Assembly: GCA_947627765.1 (NCBI GenBank)
Contig: CANQXA010000013.1
Location: forward strand, 1 to 47,041
Source of the DNA: an uncultured Clostridia bacterium
GTDB taxonomy: Bacteria; Bacillota; Clostridia; Christensenellales; Borkfalkiaceae
Direction of reading: 5' to 3'
DNA length: 47,041 nucleotides
In this document: positions 1 through 9,018 of the stretch, piece after piece
Layout: every line of letters begins with the position of its first letter
Numbering within the stretch: the first letter of the stretch is position 1
Program-made: the position numbers and the translations under genes
The notes under the pieces: model-generated
What the model saw: only the letters and a program-made list of their open reading frames with translations
What the model was told of the DNA's origin: nothing
Database searches by the model: none

Positions 1-449
1 GGCTCATCGAGAAGCCCAGAACGACCGTCATCACCGGTCTCGAGATGTTCCACAAACAGCTCGACGAAGCGATGGCAGGCGATAACGTCGGCGCGCTTCT
101 CCGCGGTATCAACCGCACCGATATCGAGAAGGGGCAGGTCATTGCGAAGCCCGGTACCGTTCCCACCGCGATGAAGTTTGAGGCGCAGGTCTACGTCCTC
201 ACCAAGGAAGAGGGCGGCCGTCACACCGCGTTCTTCAACCACTACCGTCCCCAGTTCTTCATCAGAACGACGGACGTCACCGGCGCCATCGAGCTCCCCG
301 AGGGAGTGGAAATGGTCATGCCCGGCGACCACGTCACCCTGAAGGTCGAGCTCATTAAGCCGGTCGCGATCGAAGAAGGTCTCCGCTTCGCGATCCGTGA
401 GGGCGGCAGAACGGTCGGCTCCGGCGCCGTCTCCAAGATCCTCAAGTAA
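1..449 (+). CDS. tuf: Elongation factor Tu, C-terminal part (cut by window start)
   Basis: EF-Tu is the GTPase that brings aminoacyl-tRNA to the ribosomal A site. Only the last 148 residues are present (reading frame begins at base 3), covering most of beta-barrel domain 2's end and domain 3. Diagnostic segments are [61 protein letters not shown] and the C-terminal [19 protein letters not shown], all near-identical to bacterial EF-Tu. The stop is TAA at 447-449 and an intrinsic terminator follows at once, so tuf is the last gene of its transcript. The G domain and start lie outside the window. Identity is certain. Confidence 0.98.
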   Translation, partial: LIEKPRTTVITGLEMFHKQLDEAMAGDNVGALLRGINRTDIEKGQVIAKPGTVPTAMKFEAQVYVLTKEEGGRHTAFFNHYRPQFFIRTTDVTGAIELPEGVEMVMPGDHVTLKVELIKPVAIEEGLRFAIREGGRTVGSGAVSKILK

Positions 450-462
450 CGAAAAGGAATCA

Positions 463-489
463 AACCGCACCCTTCGGGGTGCGGTTTTT
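463..489 (+). terminator. Intrinsic terminator of tuf
   Basis: Perfect 10-bp stem AACCGCACCC/GGGTGCGGTT with a TTCG tetraloop followed by a T-run, starting 14 bases after the tuf stop codon. Confidence 0.95.
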
Positions 490-625
490 CTGTGCTCTTT
501 TTAAGCTCCTCAGAGCCGCTCATTTTCCGCCCGATTTTGTTTTTGAACGCTCTATCGCGGACACGGTATGCCCCGATTTGGTCTCAACGTACAACCTTTC
601 CCGAAAAACGGACATACTTTGCGGT

Positions 626-1414
626 ATGAAGAGGAGATTGGAGCGGATCCGCCGCGCCTACAGCGTCTTGGCGGAGCACAAGTTTACGACCATCGCGGGC
701 ACGCTCGTATTCTTTTTGATCACCTCCCTCGTGCCCTTTCTCTTTTGGCTGACCCTGCTCTTCGGGAACCGTCTCGTGGGCGTCGAGATCTTAGACCTCG
801 AGCTCTTCGGCTGGGCGAAGGATTTTTTGCTGCTCCTGCGCGAAAACGCGGCGGACGCGTCGCGGGGGGCGGGCGTCTTCTTCCTCGCGACGACCCTCTG
901 GTCGAGCACGGGATTTTTTTATCATTTGCGCAGGAGCGGTGAGATTTTGTACGGTTCCCCCCGTCCCAAACACGGCTGGCGGCTCCGTCTTTCCGCGCTC
1001 GCTCTCACCTTTCTCCTCTTTATCTTTTTCGCGTGCGCGGGCGCGTTGCTCTTCGCGGGCGCCCTCTCCCTCAGGTTCCTTTCGCCGTGGATCGCCTATC
1101 CCGCGGTGTACGCTCTTCTGCTCATCATGGGCTTTTTTGCGGCATGGATCCTCAACGCCTATGCCTGCCCGTACAGGATCTCGCCGGCGGATACGGCGCT
1201 CGGGAGTTTTTTCACGGCGCTCCTTTGGCTGGTCGCATCGGCGGCATTTACAATATATTTACGCTTTTCGGGCGCGGAAAAACTGTACGGCGCGCTCGCC
1301 CTTGCGATCGTATTTTTACTGTGGCTCTATTGGCTGATGATTTGTTTCACGGCGGGCGCAGTGTACAACCATGTCCGCTCGGAAAACAAGCGGATGGACC
1401 ATAAAATATTTTGA
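626..1414 (+). CDS. YihY/BrkB-family inner-membrane protein
   Basis: Polytopic membrane protein of the YihY/virulence-factor-BrkB family (about 262 aa, usual length). The molecular function of this family is not settled. Seen: a basic N-terminus (MKRRLERIRRAYSVL), a first hydrophobic helix containing the family-like segment FFLITSLVPFLFW near residue 30, the LWSSTGFFYHLRR segment near residue 95, and four further hydrophobic stretches up to the C-terminus. An in-frame GTG at 479 lies inside the tuf terminator and is rejected. ATG 626 begins the region resembling the family. No Shine-Dalgarno is visible; CATACT sits 7 bases upstream, so a leaderless transcript is possible but the -35 is poor. 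Family call good, start uncertain. Confidence 0.8.
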   Translation: MKRRLERIRRAYSVLAEHKFTTIAGTLVFFLITSLVPFLFWLTLLFGNRLVGVEILDLELFGWAKDFLLLLRENAADASRGAGVFFLATTLWSSTGFFYHLRRSGEILYGSPRPKHGWRLRLSALALTFLLFIFFACAGALLFAGALSLRFLSPWIAYPAVYALLLIMGFFAAWILNAYACPYRISPADTALGSFFTALLWLVASAAFTIYLRFSGAEKLYGALALAIVFLLWLYWLMICFTAGAVYNHVRSENKRMDHKIF

Positions 1415-1557
1415 AAAACGGCTGTCGGACAGCCCTTAGATCAAGACATGGTGCGCCCCTGCTCCCCAAAAAAGGCGTATTTTTTCCTATTTTTCCCTCG
1501 CAGGACGTCTTTGCGGAAAAAAATTCGGATTTTGACGAAAAATTTTTCATAAAAATA

Positions 1558-1586
1558 TTTACATTTGCGACGAATTGGTGTAGAAT
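1558..1586 (+). promoter_or_regulatory. Promoter of the 978-aa repeat protein
   Basis: TTTACA, 17-base spacer, TAGAAT. About 40 bases of leader follow, with GAGGTG placed 5 bases before ATG 1626. The rest of the gap 1415-1557 is AT-rich with a small hairpin near 1427-1443 (GGCTGTC...CAGCC). Confidence 0.75.
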
Positions 1587-1625
1587 AGTACATGAGTAAA
1601 AATAGCGCAAGCTGTGAGGTGAAAA

Positions 1626-4562
1626 ATGTCAGAGTTCAAAGGCAATGAACAACGGAACGCGGTCATGGAAGGGATGTACAAAGGCATCGCCGGAAAGATC
1701 GATGAGGTTCGCGCGCAGGTGAGCAAGGAATTGCAGTACAGTTCCGCGCAACAGGCGGCGTCCTACGAAGCTGTTACCGAGAGCGTCCGCCAGGGGATGG
1801 ATTCGGTTGTGCAGGAGCTCAGGTATCTCTCGCAGCAAAACAGCGCCATCTACGAATACAACCAGAATGAACGCGGGAACAACCAGAACGCGGTCATGGA
1901 AGCGGTCAACGCGCAGTCCCAAGCCGTGATCGCCGCCTTCAAGCAGGAGACGGTGGAATTGGCTCTCTATTTGGAGAAGCGCTTCAACAAGAAGTTCGAA
2001 GAGCTGAGAGGGGAACTGCTCGCCGAAAAGCAGGAGCTTCGCAAGTCCCTGAATACCGCCGCCCTCGAACAGCGCCTGACCCAGCGGCTCGACGCCCTCG
2101 AAGAAAAGTTCACCGAGTATGTGGACGACATCGAGGTCACGATCTCCGAAGGTCTCGAACAGGCAGAGGGCAGGATCAAGGATACGGTCACCGAAGAGTC
2201 CGAGAAGACGACCAAGGCCGTCGCACAGGCGGTCGCCTACAACGACGACAAGGTGGTCGAAGCCATCAACGAGCAGAACGAGAAGATGAACGACGCGCTC
2301 AACGTCTATGAGGAGCGCACTTCGGAGACGGTCACCGAGCTCCGCGAAGAGCTTCTCGATTCCTTCAACGCGGGCGTTCTCGCGGTGGAGGACCAGCTCC
2401 AGACCGACGGGACCGAAGCCGAAGAGACGGCTTCCGAAGGCACCGCCGCTCCCGAGATCGATTACGACCTGCTCGCCGAGAAGATCGCCGCTCTCCTTCC
2501 CGAGACCGATTACGACCTCCTTGCCGACAAAGTCGTCGCCGCCATCCCCGTTGTGGATCCCGACGAAGTCGCCGAGAAAGTTGTCGCCGCCATCCCCGTC
2601 ATGGACGAGACCGTCATCGCGGACAAGGTCGCCGAGACGATGTCCAAGGCGGAAGTCGACGCAACTGCGATCGCCGCAGAAGTCGCCAAGGCGCTCGAGC
2701 AGGAGTTCGACCTCTCGGTGGACGAAGAGGGCGTAGAAGCCATCGCGGGCAAGGTCGCCGAACTGATCAAGGCGGAGGAAGAGCCCGCCGCGGAGGAAGA
2801 AGAGACCGAAGCGGAGCCCGTCGAGATCCTCATCGATTACGATACCATGGCGCAGAAAGTCGCCGAGTACGTCGAGGCGAAGCGCTTGGAGACCGAGGAA
2901 GAGAATGCGAAGAAGGCCGCGGAAGAGGCGGCGGCGCATCCCGTTCCCGAATACGAACCCGTCGATTACGATACTCTCGCCGAGAAAGTCGTAGCCTGCA
3001 TCGAAGAGAGGTGCGCGGCGGCCGAAGAGGAAGACGCCGCAGAGGGCGAGGACGCCGAAGAGGAGTACGAGGATACATTCGATTACGACGGGCTTGCCGA
3101 AAAGATCGCCGCGATCATCGAGCAGAACCGTAAGGCCGCCGAGGAGGAGGCAAAGCGCCTCGCCGAGGAAGAAGCCGCCCGTCTCGCCGAAGAGGAAGCC
3201 GCAAAGAAGGCGGCAGAGGAAGAAGCGGCGCGCATCGCCGAAGAGGAAGAGAAGGCGGCGGCAGAAGAAGCCGCTAAGAAAGCCGCCGAAGAGGAAGCGG
3301 CGCGCGCGGCCATCGAGGAGCAGGTGAACGAGCTCGTCGACCAGCGCATTGCCGAGTTCCTTGAAGAGCAGAAGAAGGCGGCGGAAGAAGAGGCCGCCAA
3401 GAAAGCGGCGGAGGAAGAGGAAGCCGCACGTCTTGCCGCCGAGGAAGAGGCCGCACGTCACGCCGAAGAGGAGGCCGCAAAGAAGGCCGCAGAGGAAGAA
3501 GCCGCGCGTCTCGCCGAAGAGGAAGCCGCAAAGCAAGCCGCAGAGGAAGAAGCGGCACGTCTCGCCGAGGAAGAGGCCGCGAAGAAAGCCGCCGAAGAAG
3601 CCGCTCTCGAAGAGAAAGTCAACGAGCTCGTCGAGCAGAAAGTCGCCGAGCTGATGGAAGAGCAACGGAAAGCCGCCGAAGAGGAACCCGCCGAGGAGCC
3701 CGCTCCCGCCGAGGAACCTGCGGAAGAGCCCGCCGAGGAACCCGCTCCCGTTGAGGAGCCCGCGGAAGAGCCCGCTCCCATCGAAGAGGAGCCCGCCGAG
3801 GAGCCCGCTCCCATCGAAGAGGAGCCCGCCGAGGAGCCCGCTCCCATCGAGGAAACGGTAGAGGAGCCCGCTCCCGTCGAAGAAACGGTAGAGGAGCCCG
3901 CGCCCATCGAAGAAGAGCCCGCCGAGGAACCCGCTCCCGTTGAGGAAACGGTTGAGGAGCCCGCTCCCGAGACCCCTGTCGAAGAGGAACTCGCCGTCGC
4001 CGCGGCGCCCGCCGAAGAGCCCGCGCCCATCGAGGAGCCCGTCGCCGAGCCCATCCCCGAATCGGAAATGACCACCCGCTACAAGAGGAGCTTCACCGCG
4101 AAGATCATCGAGAGCGAGGAGACGATCAAGGAGTTTTACAGCATCCTGAAAAATTCCTTCCTCTCCTACACCAACATCACGTCGCAGTTGAATTGGTCGA
4201 ACGACCGTTTCGCCTACAACAACGAGACCATCGCGAAGATCGGCGTACGCGGGAAGACGCTCTGCGCCTACCTTGCCCTGAATCCCGAGGAGTTCCCCGA
4301 GACCGTCTATCACCAGAAGTTCGCGGGCGACACCAAGATGTATGAGAGGACCCCTCTCATGATGAAGATCAAGAGCAACGTCGCGCTCAAGCGCACCCTT
4401 CGCCTCATGGAGCTTCTGATGGAGCGTCTCGGCACGGTGAAGAGCGAAGAAGCGGAAACCATTGATTACGCGGCACAGTTCGCATATCGCAGCGAGGAAG
4501 AACTTCTCGCCGAAGGGCTGATCAAGACGGCGATCGTCGAGAAGTCCGATCTGGATTTCTGA
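1626..4562 (+). CDS. Large Glu/Ala/Pro-repeat coiled-coil protein of unknown function
   Basis: 978 aa, no signal peptide or membrane segment, so probably cytoplasmic. Layout by eye: residues 1-270, charged coiled coil; 275-500, repeats of the type DYD-LAEKI/V-A-I (near residues 278, 294, 404, 447, 486, plus degenerate copies such as DPDEVAEKVVAAIP); 500-680, Ala/Glu heptad-like EEEAARLAEEEAAKKAA blocks; 684-810, Pro/Glu blocks of the type EEPAPIEEEPAEEPAP; 814-978, a globular, basic, aromatic C-terminal domain (YKRSFTAKIIES..., KIGVRGKTLCAYLALNPEEF). Similar C-terminal domains occur, as I recall, on repeat proteins in Clostridia, with no assigned role. It is monocistronic, with its own promoter and GAGGTG ribosome site. 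A scaffold or cytoskeleton-like role is only a guess. Confidence 0.85.
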   Translation: MSEFKGNEQRNAVMEGMYKGIAGKIDEVRAQVSKELQYSSAQQAASYEAVTESVRQGMDSVVQELRYLSQQNSAIYEYNQNERGNNQNAVMEAVNAQSQAVIAAFKQETVELALYLEKRFNKKFEELRGELLAEKQELRKSLNTAALEQRLTQRLDALEEKFTEYVDDIEVTISEGLEQAEGRIKDTVTEESEKTTKAVAQAVAYNDDKVVEAINEQNEKMNDALNVYEERTSETVTELREELLDSFNAGVLAVEDQLQTDGTEAEETASEGTAAPEIDYDLLAEKIAALLPETDYDLLADKVVAAIPVVDPDEVAEKVVAAIPVMDETVIADKVAETMSKAEVDATAIAAEVAKALEQEFDLSVDEEGVEAIAGKVAELIKAEEEPAAEEEETEAEPVEILIDYDTMAQKVAEYVEAKRLETEEENAKKAAEEAAAHPVPEYEPVDYDTLAEKVVACIEERCAAAEEEDAAEGEDAEEEYEDTFDYDGLAEKIAAIIEQNRKAAEEEAKRLAEEEAARLAEEEAAKKAAEEEAARIAEEEEKAAAEEAAKKAAEEEAARAAIEEQVNELVDQRIAEFLEEQKKAAEEEAAKKAAEEEEAARLAAEEEAARHAEEEAAKKAAEEEAARLAEEEAAKQAAEEEAARLAEEEAAKKAAEEAALEEKVNELVEQKVAELMEEQRKAAEEEPAEEPAPAEEPAEEPAEEPAPVEEPAEEPAPIEEEPAEEPAPIEEEPAEEPAPIEETVEEPAPVEETVEEPAPIEEEPAEEPAPVEETVEEPAPETPVEEELAVAAAPAEEPAPIEEPVAEPIPESEMTTRYKRSFTAKIIESEETIKEFYSILKNSFLSYTNITSQLNWSNDRFAYNNETIAKIGVRGKTLCAYLALNPEEFPETVYHQKFAGDTKMYERTPLMMKIKSNVALKRTLRLMELLMERLGTVKSEEAETIDYAAQFAYRSEEELLAEGLIKTAIVEKSDLDF
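3120..4050 (+). repeat. Degenerate in-frame minisatellites encoding Glu/Ala and Pro/Glu blocks
   Basis: Within the 978-aa protein gene, units such as GAGGAAGAAGCCGC and GAGGAGCCCGCTCCC recur with synonymous variation. The 3120-3600 part encodes EEEAARLAEEEAAKKAA-type heptads and 3676-4050 encodes EEPAPxEE-type units. The lack of stops opposite this repetitive codon use creates a spurious long antisense frame. Copy number is likely to vary between strains. Confidence 0.8.
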
Positions 4563-4597
4563 CGGTTCTTCGTCGGTTACGATGGATAAACGGACGC

Positions 4598-4630
4598 GGA
4601 GAGTCGGAATACGGCTCTCCCGTTTTGTTT
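4598..4630 (+). terminator. Probable intrinsic terminator after the repeat protein
   Basis: GGAGAG / CTCTCC stem followed by CGTTTTGTTT, in the 103-base gap between the repeat-protein stop and the RNase J start. Confidence 0.6.
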
Positions 4631-4665
4631 ACAGCCCTCCATACATCAAGCAAGGAGCATAAAAT

Positions 4666-6552
4666 TTGAGCAATCCCACAAAAAGCGGCACAAAAGATAA
4701 GACGATCGAACTTGCAATTCTGAACGGGATCGAAGCATACAACCGCAAACACGGCGCTCCCCAAGCGGAGGCGTCCGCCCCTTCCCGCCCCCAAAGGTCT
4801 GAGAAGGCGCCCAAGAAGTCTATCCAACCCTCCCCCAAGCCCCGCGGCGGGAAACCGCATACGGAGCCCGCGGCAACGACCGGGAAGCCGTCCGACCGCG
4901 GTAGAAAGCGGGGGAAGCGCCCCGTCAAGATCTTATTCTTCGGCGGCGTGGGCGAGATCGGGAAGAACATGACCGCCATCGAGTACGGCAACGACCTCAT
5001 CGTGATCGACGCGGGGATCATCTTCCCCACCGAGGAAATGCCGGGGATCGATCTTGTCTTCCCCGACATCACCTACCTCGTCGCCAACCGCAACAAGATC
5101 CGCGGTGTGTTTTTGACCCACGGGCATGAGGACCATATCGGCGGCGTACCCTATCTCATGAAGGAACTGTTGCCCGATACGCCCGTCTACGGCACCAAGC
5201 TCACGCTCGCCCTTGTAGACAACAAGCTCCGCGAGCACCGCATGAACAACGTGAGAATGATCACCGTGAGCCCCAAGGACAGGATCAAGGCGGGGGCGTT
5301 TGCGGTGAACATCATCAACGTCAACCACTCCATCGCGGGCGCGACGGCGCTCGCCGTGGAGACGCCCTACGGGATCATCTTCCACAGCGGAGATTTCAAG
5401 ATCGACCTCACGCCCGTGGCGGGCAGTCCCATCGATCTTGCGGAGATCGCGGAGTACGGAAACCGCGGCGTCCTTCTCTATCTCGGCGAGTCTACCAACA
5501 TCGAGCGGCAGGGCTTTACGATGAGCGAGAAGGTGGTCGGGACGACGCTCGAACACCTCTTTTCCGAACACGCGGACAGGCGTCTCATCATCGCCACCTT
5601 CGCCTCCAACGTCCACCGTCTCCAACAGATCATCGATATCGCGGTCAAGTTCCGAAGGAAGGTCGCGCTGTCGGGCAGGAGTATGCTCAGCGTCGTCGAG
5701 GCGGCGGCGAAGATCGGGGAGATCAGCATTCCCGAGGGGATCTTGGTCGATGTCGAGAAGGCGAAAAATTACTTCGACCGCGAGATCGTGATCGTCTCGA
5801 CGGGCTCGCAGGGGGAACCCATGTCCGCGCTCACCCGTATGGCGGCGGGCGAATTCAACAAGGTGACCATCGGCGAAAACGATACCATCATCATCTCGGC
5901 GAGCCCCATCCCGGGCAATGAGCGGATGATCTACAGGGTCATCAACAACCTGACCAAGAAGGGCGCGAAGGTCGTCTATGAGAGTTTGGAGAAGATCCAC
6001 GTCTCGGGGCACGCCTGCCAAGAGGAGCATAAGATCCTCCATTCTCTTCTCCGCCCCAAGTTCTTTATCCCCATCCACGGGGAGTACCGCCACCTCTACC
6101 GCCATGTGCGGCTCGCGCAGGAGCTCGGCATGGATCCCGCCGCCACGCTCATTCCCGAGATCGGAATGTGTGCGGAAGTGACGGACGAAAGCCTCAAACG
6201 GGGAGAGAGTTTCCCCGCAGGCGCCCGCCTCATCGACGGAAGCGGCTTCGAGGACCTTTCGACGGGCGAAGTACTCAAAGACCGTATCAGAATGTCGGGC
6301 GAAGGGCTCTTCATCGTGTGCGTCGCGGCTTCAGGCGGCACCGTGCTCGGGGATCCCGTGATCGAGAGCAGGGGATTTGTCTTCCCCGACGGAAAAGACT
6401 ATCGGCGGGAGTTGAGAGAGGTCGTCGAGAAGGCGATCGAGGGGAGCGGCGGGCAGGATCTCGAAAGCGCCATCCGCCGCGCCATGAAGAATTATCTCTT
6501 CAAAAAGACGAAGCAGTCGCCGATGATCGTGCCCGTCGTCATCGAATTATAG
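4666..6552 (+). CDS. rnj: Ribonuclease J (metallo-beta-lactamase/beta-CASP RNase)
   Basis: RNase J carries out 5'-3' exonuclease and endonuclease cleavage in mRNA turnover and rRNA maturation. The Zn-binding motif HGHEDHIGG is at residues 152-160, followed by the beta-lactamase/beta-CASP core (HSGDFKIDLTPV, STGSQGEPMSALTR, HVSGHACQEEHK, PIHGEYRH) and the C-terminal domain. Length 628 aa against about 555 for typical RNase J. The excess is an N-terminal extension of roughly 85 residues rich in Lys, Pro and Arg before VKILFFGGVGEIGKNM. The start is TTG 4666 with AAGGAG 8 bases upstream. It is followed 9 bases later by a small membrane protein gene, probably in the same operon. J1 or J2 type cannot be decided from this window. 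Confidence 0.95.
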   Translation: MSNPTKSGTKDKTIELAILNGIEAYNRKHGAPQAEASAPSRPQRSEKAPKKSIQPSPKPRGGKPHTEPAATTGKPSDRGRKRGKRPVKILFFGGVGEIGKNMTAIEYGNDLIVIDAGIIFPTEEMPGIDLVFPDITYLVANRNKIRGVFLTHGHEDHIGGVPYLMKELLPDTPVYGTKLTLALVDNKLREHRMNNVRMITVSPKDRIKAGAFAVNIINVNHSIAGATALAVETPYGIIFHSGDFKIDLTPVAGSPIDLAEIAEYGNRGVLLYLGESTNIERQGFTMSEKVVGTTLEHLFSEHADRRLIIATFASNVHRLQQIIDIAVKFRRKVALSGRSMLSVVEAAAKIGEISIPEGILVDVEKAKNYFDREIVIVSTGSQGEPMSALTRMAAGEFNKVTIGENDTIIISASPIPGNERMIYRVINNLTKKGAKVVYESLEKIHVSGHACQEEHKILHSLLRPKFFIPIHGEYRHLYRHVRLAQELGMDPAATLIPEIGMCAEVTDESLKRGESFPAGARLIDGSGFEDLSTGEVLKDRIRMSGEGLFIVCVAASGGTVLGDPVIESRGFVFPDGKDYRRELREVVEKAIEGSGGQDLESAIRRAMKNYLFKKTKQSPMIVPVVIEL

Positions 6553-6561
6553 GAGGGGAGT

Positions 6562-7233
6562 ATGAAACGGCATATTTCGCTGTATTGGGGATTTTCCGTC
6601 TCCGCCGCGCTCTGTTTTGCGGGCGCGATCGCGGGATTCTGCGCGTACGCGATGGGCGTGAACGTGCTCTACGTGGGCGTGATCGGGATCGTGTTCGGCG
6701 TAGTCTCCCTTCTGGCGCTCGGCACCGTGATCGGGCAGGACAATCTCAATCTCCATTGCGGCAGACTGTGCGAAGAGAAGAAGTACGAGGAAGAGCGCGC
6801 GCTCATCGAGCGGAAGATGAAGAGCCCTTTCTTCTTCCTGTACCGTACCGTCGCGCTCAAACGGTATATCCGCGTCAATATGGCGCTCGACGATCTTCCC
6901 ACCGCCAAGCGCGCCATCGACATTCTCCGTCACGGCGGCGGCGCGGGCTGGAAGTACATGACGGCGTTCTTCTTTATCCTCATCAAGCTCGACGAGGGCG
7001 ACCGCGAGACGGCGCGCACCGAGTATGAAGAGTTCCGCACGCAGTGCGCCCATGCCGAGATCTACAAGGAGCAGATCGAGATCTTAACGGCGGTCTTTCG
7101 GCGCATTTTCGGGACGAACAACAACGAACCTTTGCCCGCGTCGGTCGTCGGGGCGCCCTTCCCCGTGATCGGAAGAGTGCTCGGGCGGGTCTACGAGGAG
7201 CGTGCGGCGGAAAATGCAAACGTTTGGGACTGA
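6562..7233 (+). CDS. Small membrane protein with cytoplasmic helical domain, unknown
   Basis: 223 aa. Two adjacent hydrophobic helices (about residues 5-30 and 35-55) are followed by a soluble, mostly helical part with a TPR-like look (CEEKKYEEERALIERKM, LDDLPTAKRAIDIL, DEGDRETARTEYEEF). I recognise no named family. A good ribosome site (GGAGGGGAG) precedes ATG 6562, 9 bases after RNase J. The 3' end overlaps the trmR-like gene, so it sits in an operon between RNA-processing and tRNA-modifying genes. Whether it serves either process is unknown. Confidence 0.75.
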   Translation: MKRHISLYWGFSVSAALCFAGAIAGFCAYAMGVNVLYVGVIGIVFGVVSLLALGTVIGQDNLNLHCGRLCEEKKYEEERALIERKMKSPFFFLYRTVALKRYIRVNMALDDLPTAKRAIDILRHGGGAGWKYMTAFFFILIKLDEGDRETARTEYEEFRTQCAHAEIYKEQIEILTAVFRRIFGTNNNEPLPASVVGAPFPVIGRVLGRVYEERAAENANVWD

Positions 7234-7801
7234 GGGACTCTCCGCGTTGCGGCGGGAGGCTCAAAAAGAACGGGACCCGACGGCGTCCGACGAAACGCTC
7301 GCCCTTCTCATCGGGGAGTGCGAGGCGGTCGGCGCGCGGCGGATCCTCGAGATCGGCGCGGGGGAATGTCTCACTTCCATCGCGCTGTTTTTGCATACAG
7401 GGGCGCAAATTACGGCGATCGAGCGGGACGAAGGGCGTATTTTGAGGGCGCGGGAACTGCTGTCGCGGTTCCGTGCGCAGGACGCAGTTTGTCTCATCGG
7501 GGGAGACGCGGGCGGGATCCTTCCCCGCTTGGAAGGGGAGTACGACGTCATTTTCCTCGACGGCCCCAAGGTGCAGTACCGAAGATATTTCGCCGATTGC
7601 AAGCGCCTGTTGCGGCAGGGCGGCTCGCTGGTCGCGGACGACGTCCTTCTGCACGGCTGGGTCCGCGGCGAATGTCCTCCCAAGCGGCATATGCTTGCCG
7701 CGCATTTGCGGGAATACCTCCGCCTCGTCACGGAAGATCCCGCGTTCCGCACCGAAATTTACGAAATCGGCGAGGGGGTCGCCGTCAGCAGAAAATTATG
7801 A
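7214..7801 (+). CDS. trmR: TrmR-like SAM-dependent O-methyltransferase (tRNA 5-hydroxyuridine methyltransferase)
   Basis: In Bacillus subtilis TrmR (YrrM) methylates 5-hydroxyuridine at wobble position 34 of tRNAs to give mo5U. Seen here: a class I SAM-binding core, ILEIGAGECLTSIALFL (motif I), TAIERDEGR (acidic end of strand 2), YDVIFLDGPKVQY (substrate/metal Asp) and LVADDVLLHGWV, as in the O-methyltransferase_3 family. The length of about 195 aa fits. It overlaps by four bases (ATGA) with a U32-peptidase-family gene, the same pairing as yrrM-yrrN/O, which strengthens the tRNA assignment. ATG 7214 is chosen because the upstream GTG 7202 sits directly on the GAGGAG motif. It overlaps the previous gene's end. 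Confidence 0.8.
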   Translation: MQTFGTEGLSALRREAQKERDPTASDETLALLIGECEAVGARRILEIGAGECLTSIALFLHTGAQITAIERDEGRILRARELLSRFRAQDAVCLIGGDAGGILPRLEGEYDVIFLDGPKVQYRRYFADCKRLLRQGGSLVADDVLLHGWVRGECPPKRHMLAAHLREYLRLVTEDPAFRTEIYEIGEGVAVSRKL

Positions 7802-8991
7802 GAGAGATACTTGCCCCGGCGGGGAATTTCGAAAAACTCAAGATCGCGCTCCTCTACGGCGCGGATGCCGTCTACCTCGGCGGCAAATCCTTTTCCCTCC
7901 GCTCCTTCGCGGATAATTTTACCGACGATGAGCTCCGTGAGGCGATCGCCTATACCCATGTCCGAGGGAAGAAGGTCTATGTTTGCGCAAACGTCTTTGC
8001 GAAGAACGCCGATTTTCCCGCGCTCGAAAGGTATTTTCGTCTCCTTTCCGTGCTCGGGGCGGACGGGGTTCTCGTCTCCGACCCCGGCGTCTTTCGTCTT
8101 TTGAGAAGGACGGCGCCCGAGCTTCCCGTGCACATTTCCACGCAGGCGAACACGATGAACGCGCGGGCGGCGGAGTTTTGGCGGGAACTCGGGGCAACGC
8201 GCGCAGTGCTTGCCCGCGAACTCTCGCTCAAAGAGATCGCCGAGATCCACGCCGCCGTTCCCGACATGGAGCTCGAGGCGTTCGTCCACGGCGCGATGTG
8301 CGTCTCTTACAGCGGACGGTGCTACCTTTCGGACTACCTCGACGGCAGGAGCTCCAACCGCGGCGCTTGTTCCCAGCCCTGCCGCGGCCGCTACGAACTG
8401 CGCACGGAGTCGGGCGCGGTCCTCTCCGCCGAGGAAGACGGGCGGGGCAGTTATCTTTTGAACAGCAAGGATCTCAATATGGCGGCGCACCTTGAAGATC
8501 TTGCCGCGGCGGGCGTGAGCTCCTTCAAGATCGAAGGGCGCATGAAGAGCGAATACTATTTGGCGACCGTCGTCAATACCTACCGTCGGATCGCGGACAT
8601 GGGTGCCTCCGACGCGCTCTTATCCGAACTCGAAACGCTCACCCACCGCGAGTACACCGCGGCTTATGCGTTCGGGGACAACCGCGGGACGATGTCCTTC
8701 GGCGGCTCCCAGAAGATCGGAACGTGCGACTTTATCGCCGTCGTGAAGGATTGGAGAGGGGGACGGGCGGAAGTCGAGATGCGCGGAAGATTCCGCGAGG
8801 GGGACGTCTTGGAGATCCTCTCTCCCTGCGAGACGTTCGCGAAAGAGTTCACCGGCTCCTCGCTCCGCGCGCCCGACGGTTCCGCCTGCGCCGACGCCAA
8901 GCTCGTGCAGGGACGGTATACGTTCGCCTGCCCGTATCCCCTGCGCGGCGGGGACATTCTCAGGAGGAGGCGCCCCGCGGAGGGGAATTGA
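7798..8991 (+). CDS. U32-family protein, probable tRNA uridine-34 hydroxylation factor TrhP-like
   Basis: U32 'peptidases' of this clade (B. subtilis YrrN/YrrO, E. coli TrhP) are required for prephenate-dependent hydroxylation of tRNA U34. 397 aa. The N-terminus MREILAPAGNFEKLKIALLYGADAVYLGG is a typical TIM-barrel start. The family signature with four Cys lies around residues 166-195 (FVHGAMCVSYSGRC, then GRSSNRGACSQPCRGRY) and probably holds an Fe-S cluster. A C-terminal beta-barrel segment follows (GDVLEILSP). It directly overlaps the trmR-like gene, so the two would act in succession: hydroxylation here, methylation by TrmR. YrrN and YrrO are separate genes in B. subtilis; only one U32 gene is seen here. 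Confidence 0.85.
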   Translation: MREILAPAGNFEKLKIALLYGADAVYLGGKSFSLRSFADNFTDDELREAIAYTHVRGKKVYVCANVFAKNADFPALERYFRLLSVLGADGVLVSDPGVFRLLRRTAPELPVHISTQANTMNARAAEFWRELGATRAVLARELSLKEIAEIHAAVPDMELEAFVHGAMCVSYSGRCYLSDYLDGRSSNRGACSQPCRGRYELRTESGAVLSAEEDGRGSYLLNSKDLNMAAHLEDLAAAGVSSFKIEGRMKSEYYLATVVNTYRRIADMGASDALLSELETLTHREYTAAYAFGDNRGTMSFGGSQKIGTCDFIAVVKDWRGGRAEVEMRGRFREGDVLEILSPCETFAKEFTGSSLRAPDGSACADAKLVQGRYTFACPYPLRGGDILRRRRPAEGN

Positions 8992-9018
8992 CAGCAAGCG
9001 CATCGCATATAATGCAAT

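Noticed and set aside
479-625. GTG start at 479 for the BrkB-family protein
   Set aside because: It lies inside the right arm of the tuf terminator and adds 49 residues not typical of the family.
1629-4313. 894-aa open frame on the minus strand opposite the repeat protein
   Set aside because: It is the shadow of repetitive GAG/GAA/GCC codons; its product is Leu/Gly/Phe low complexity with no start signal.
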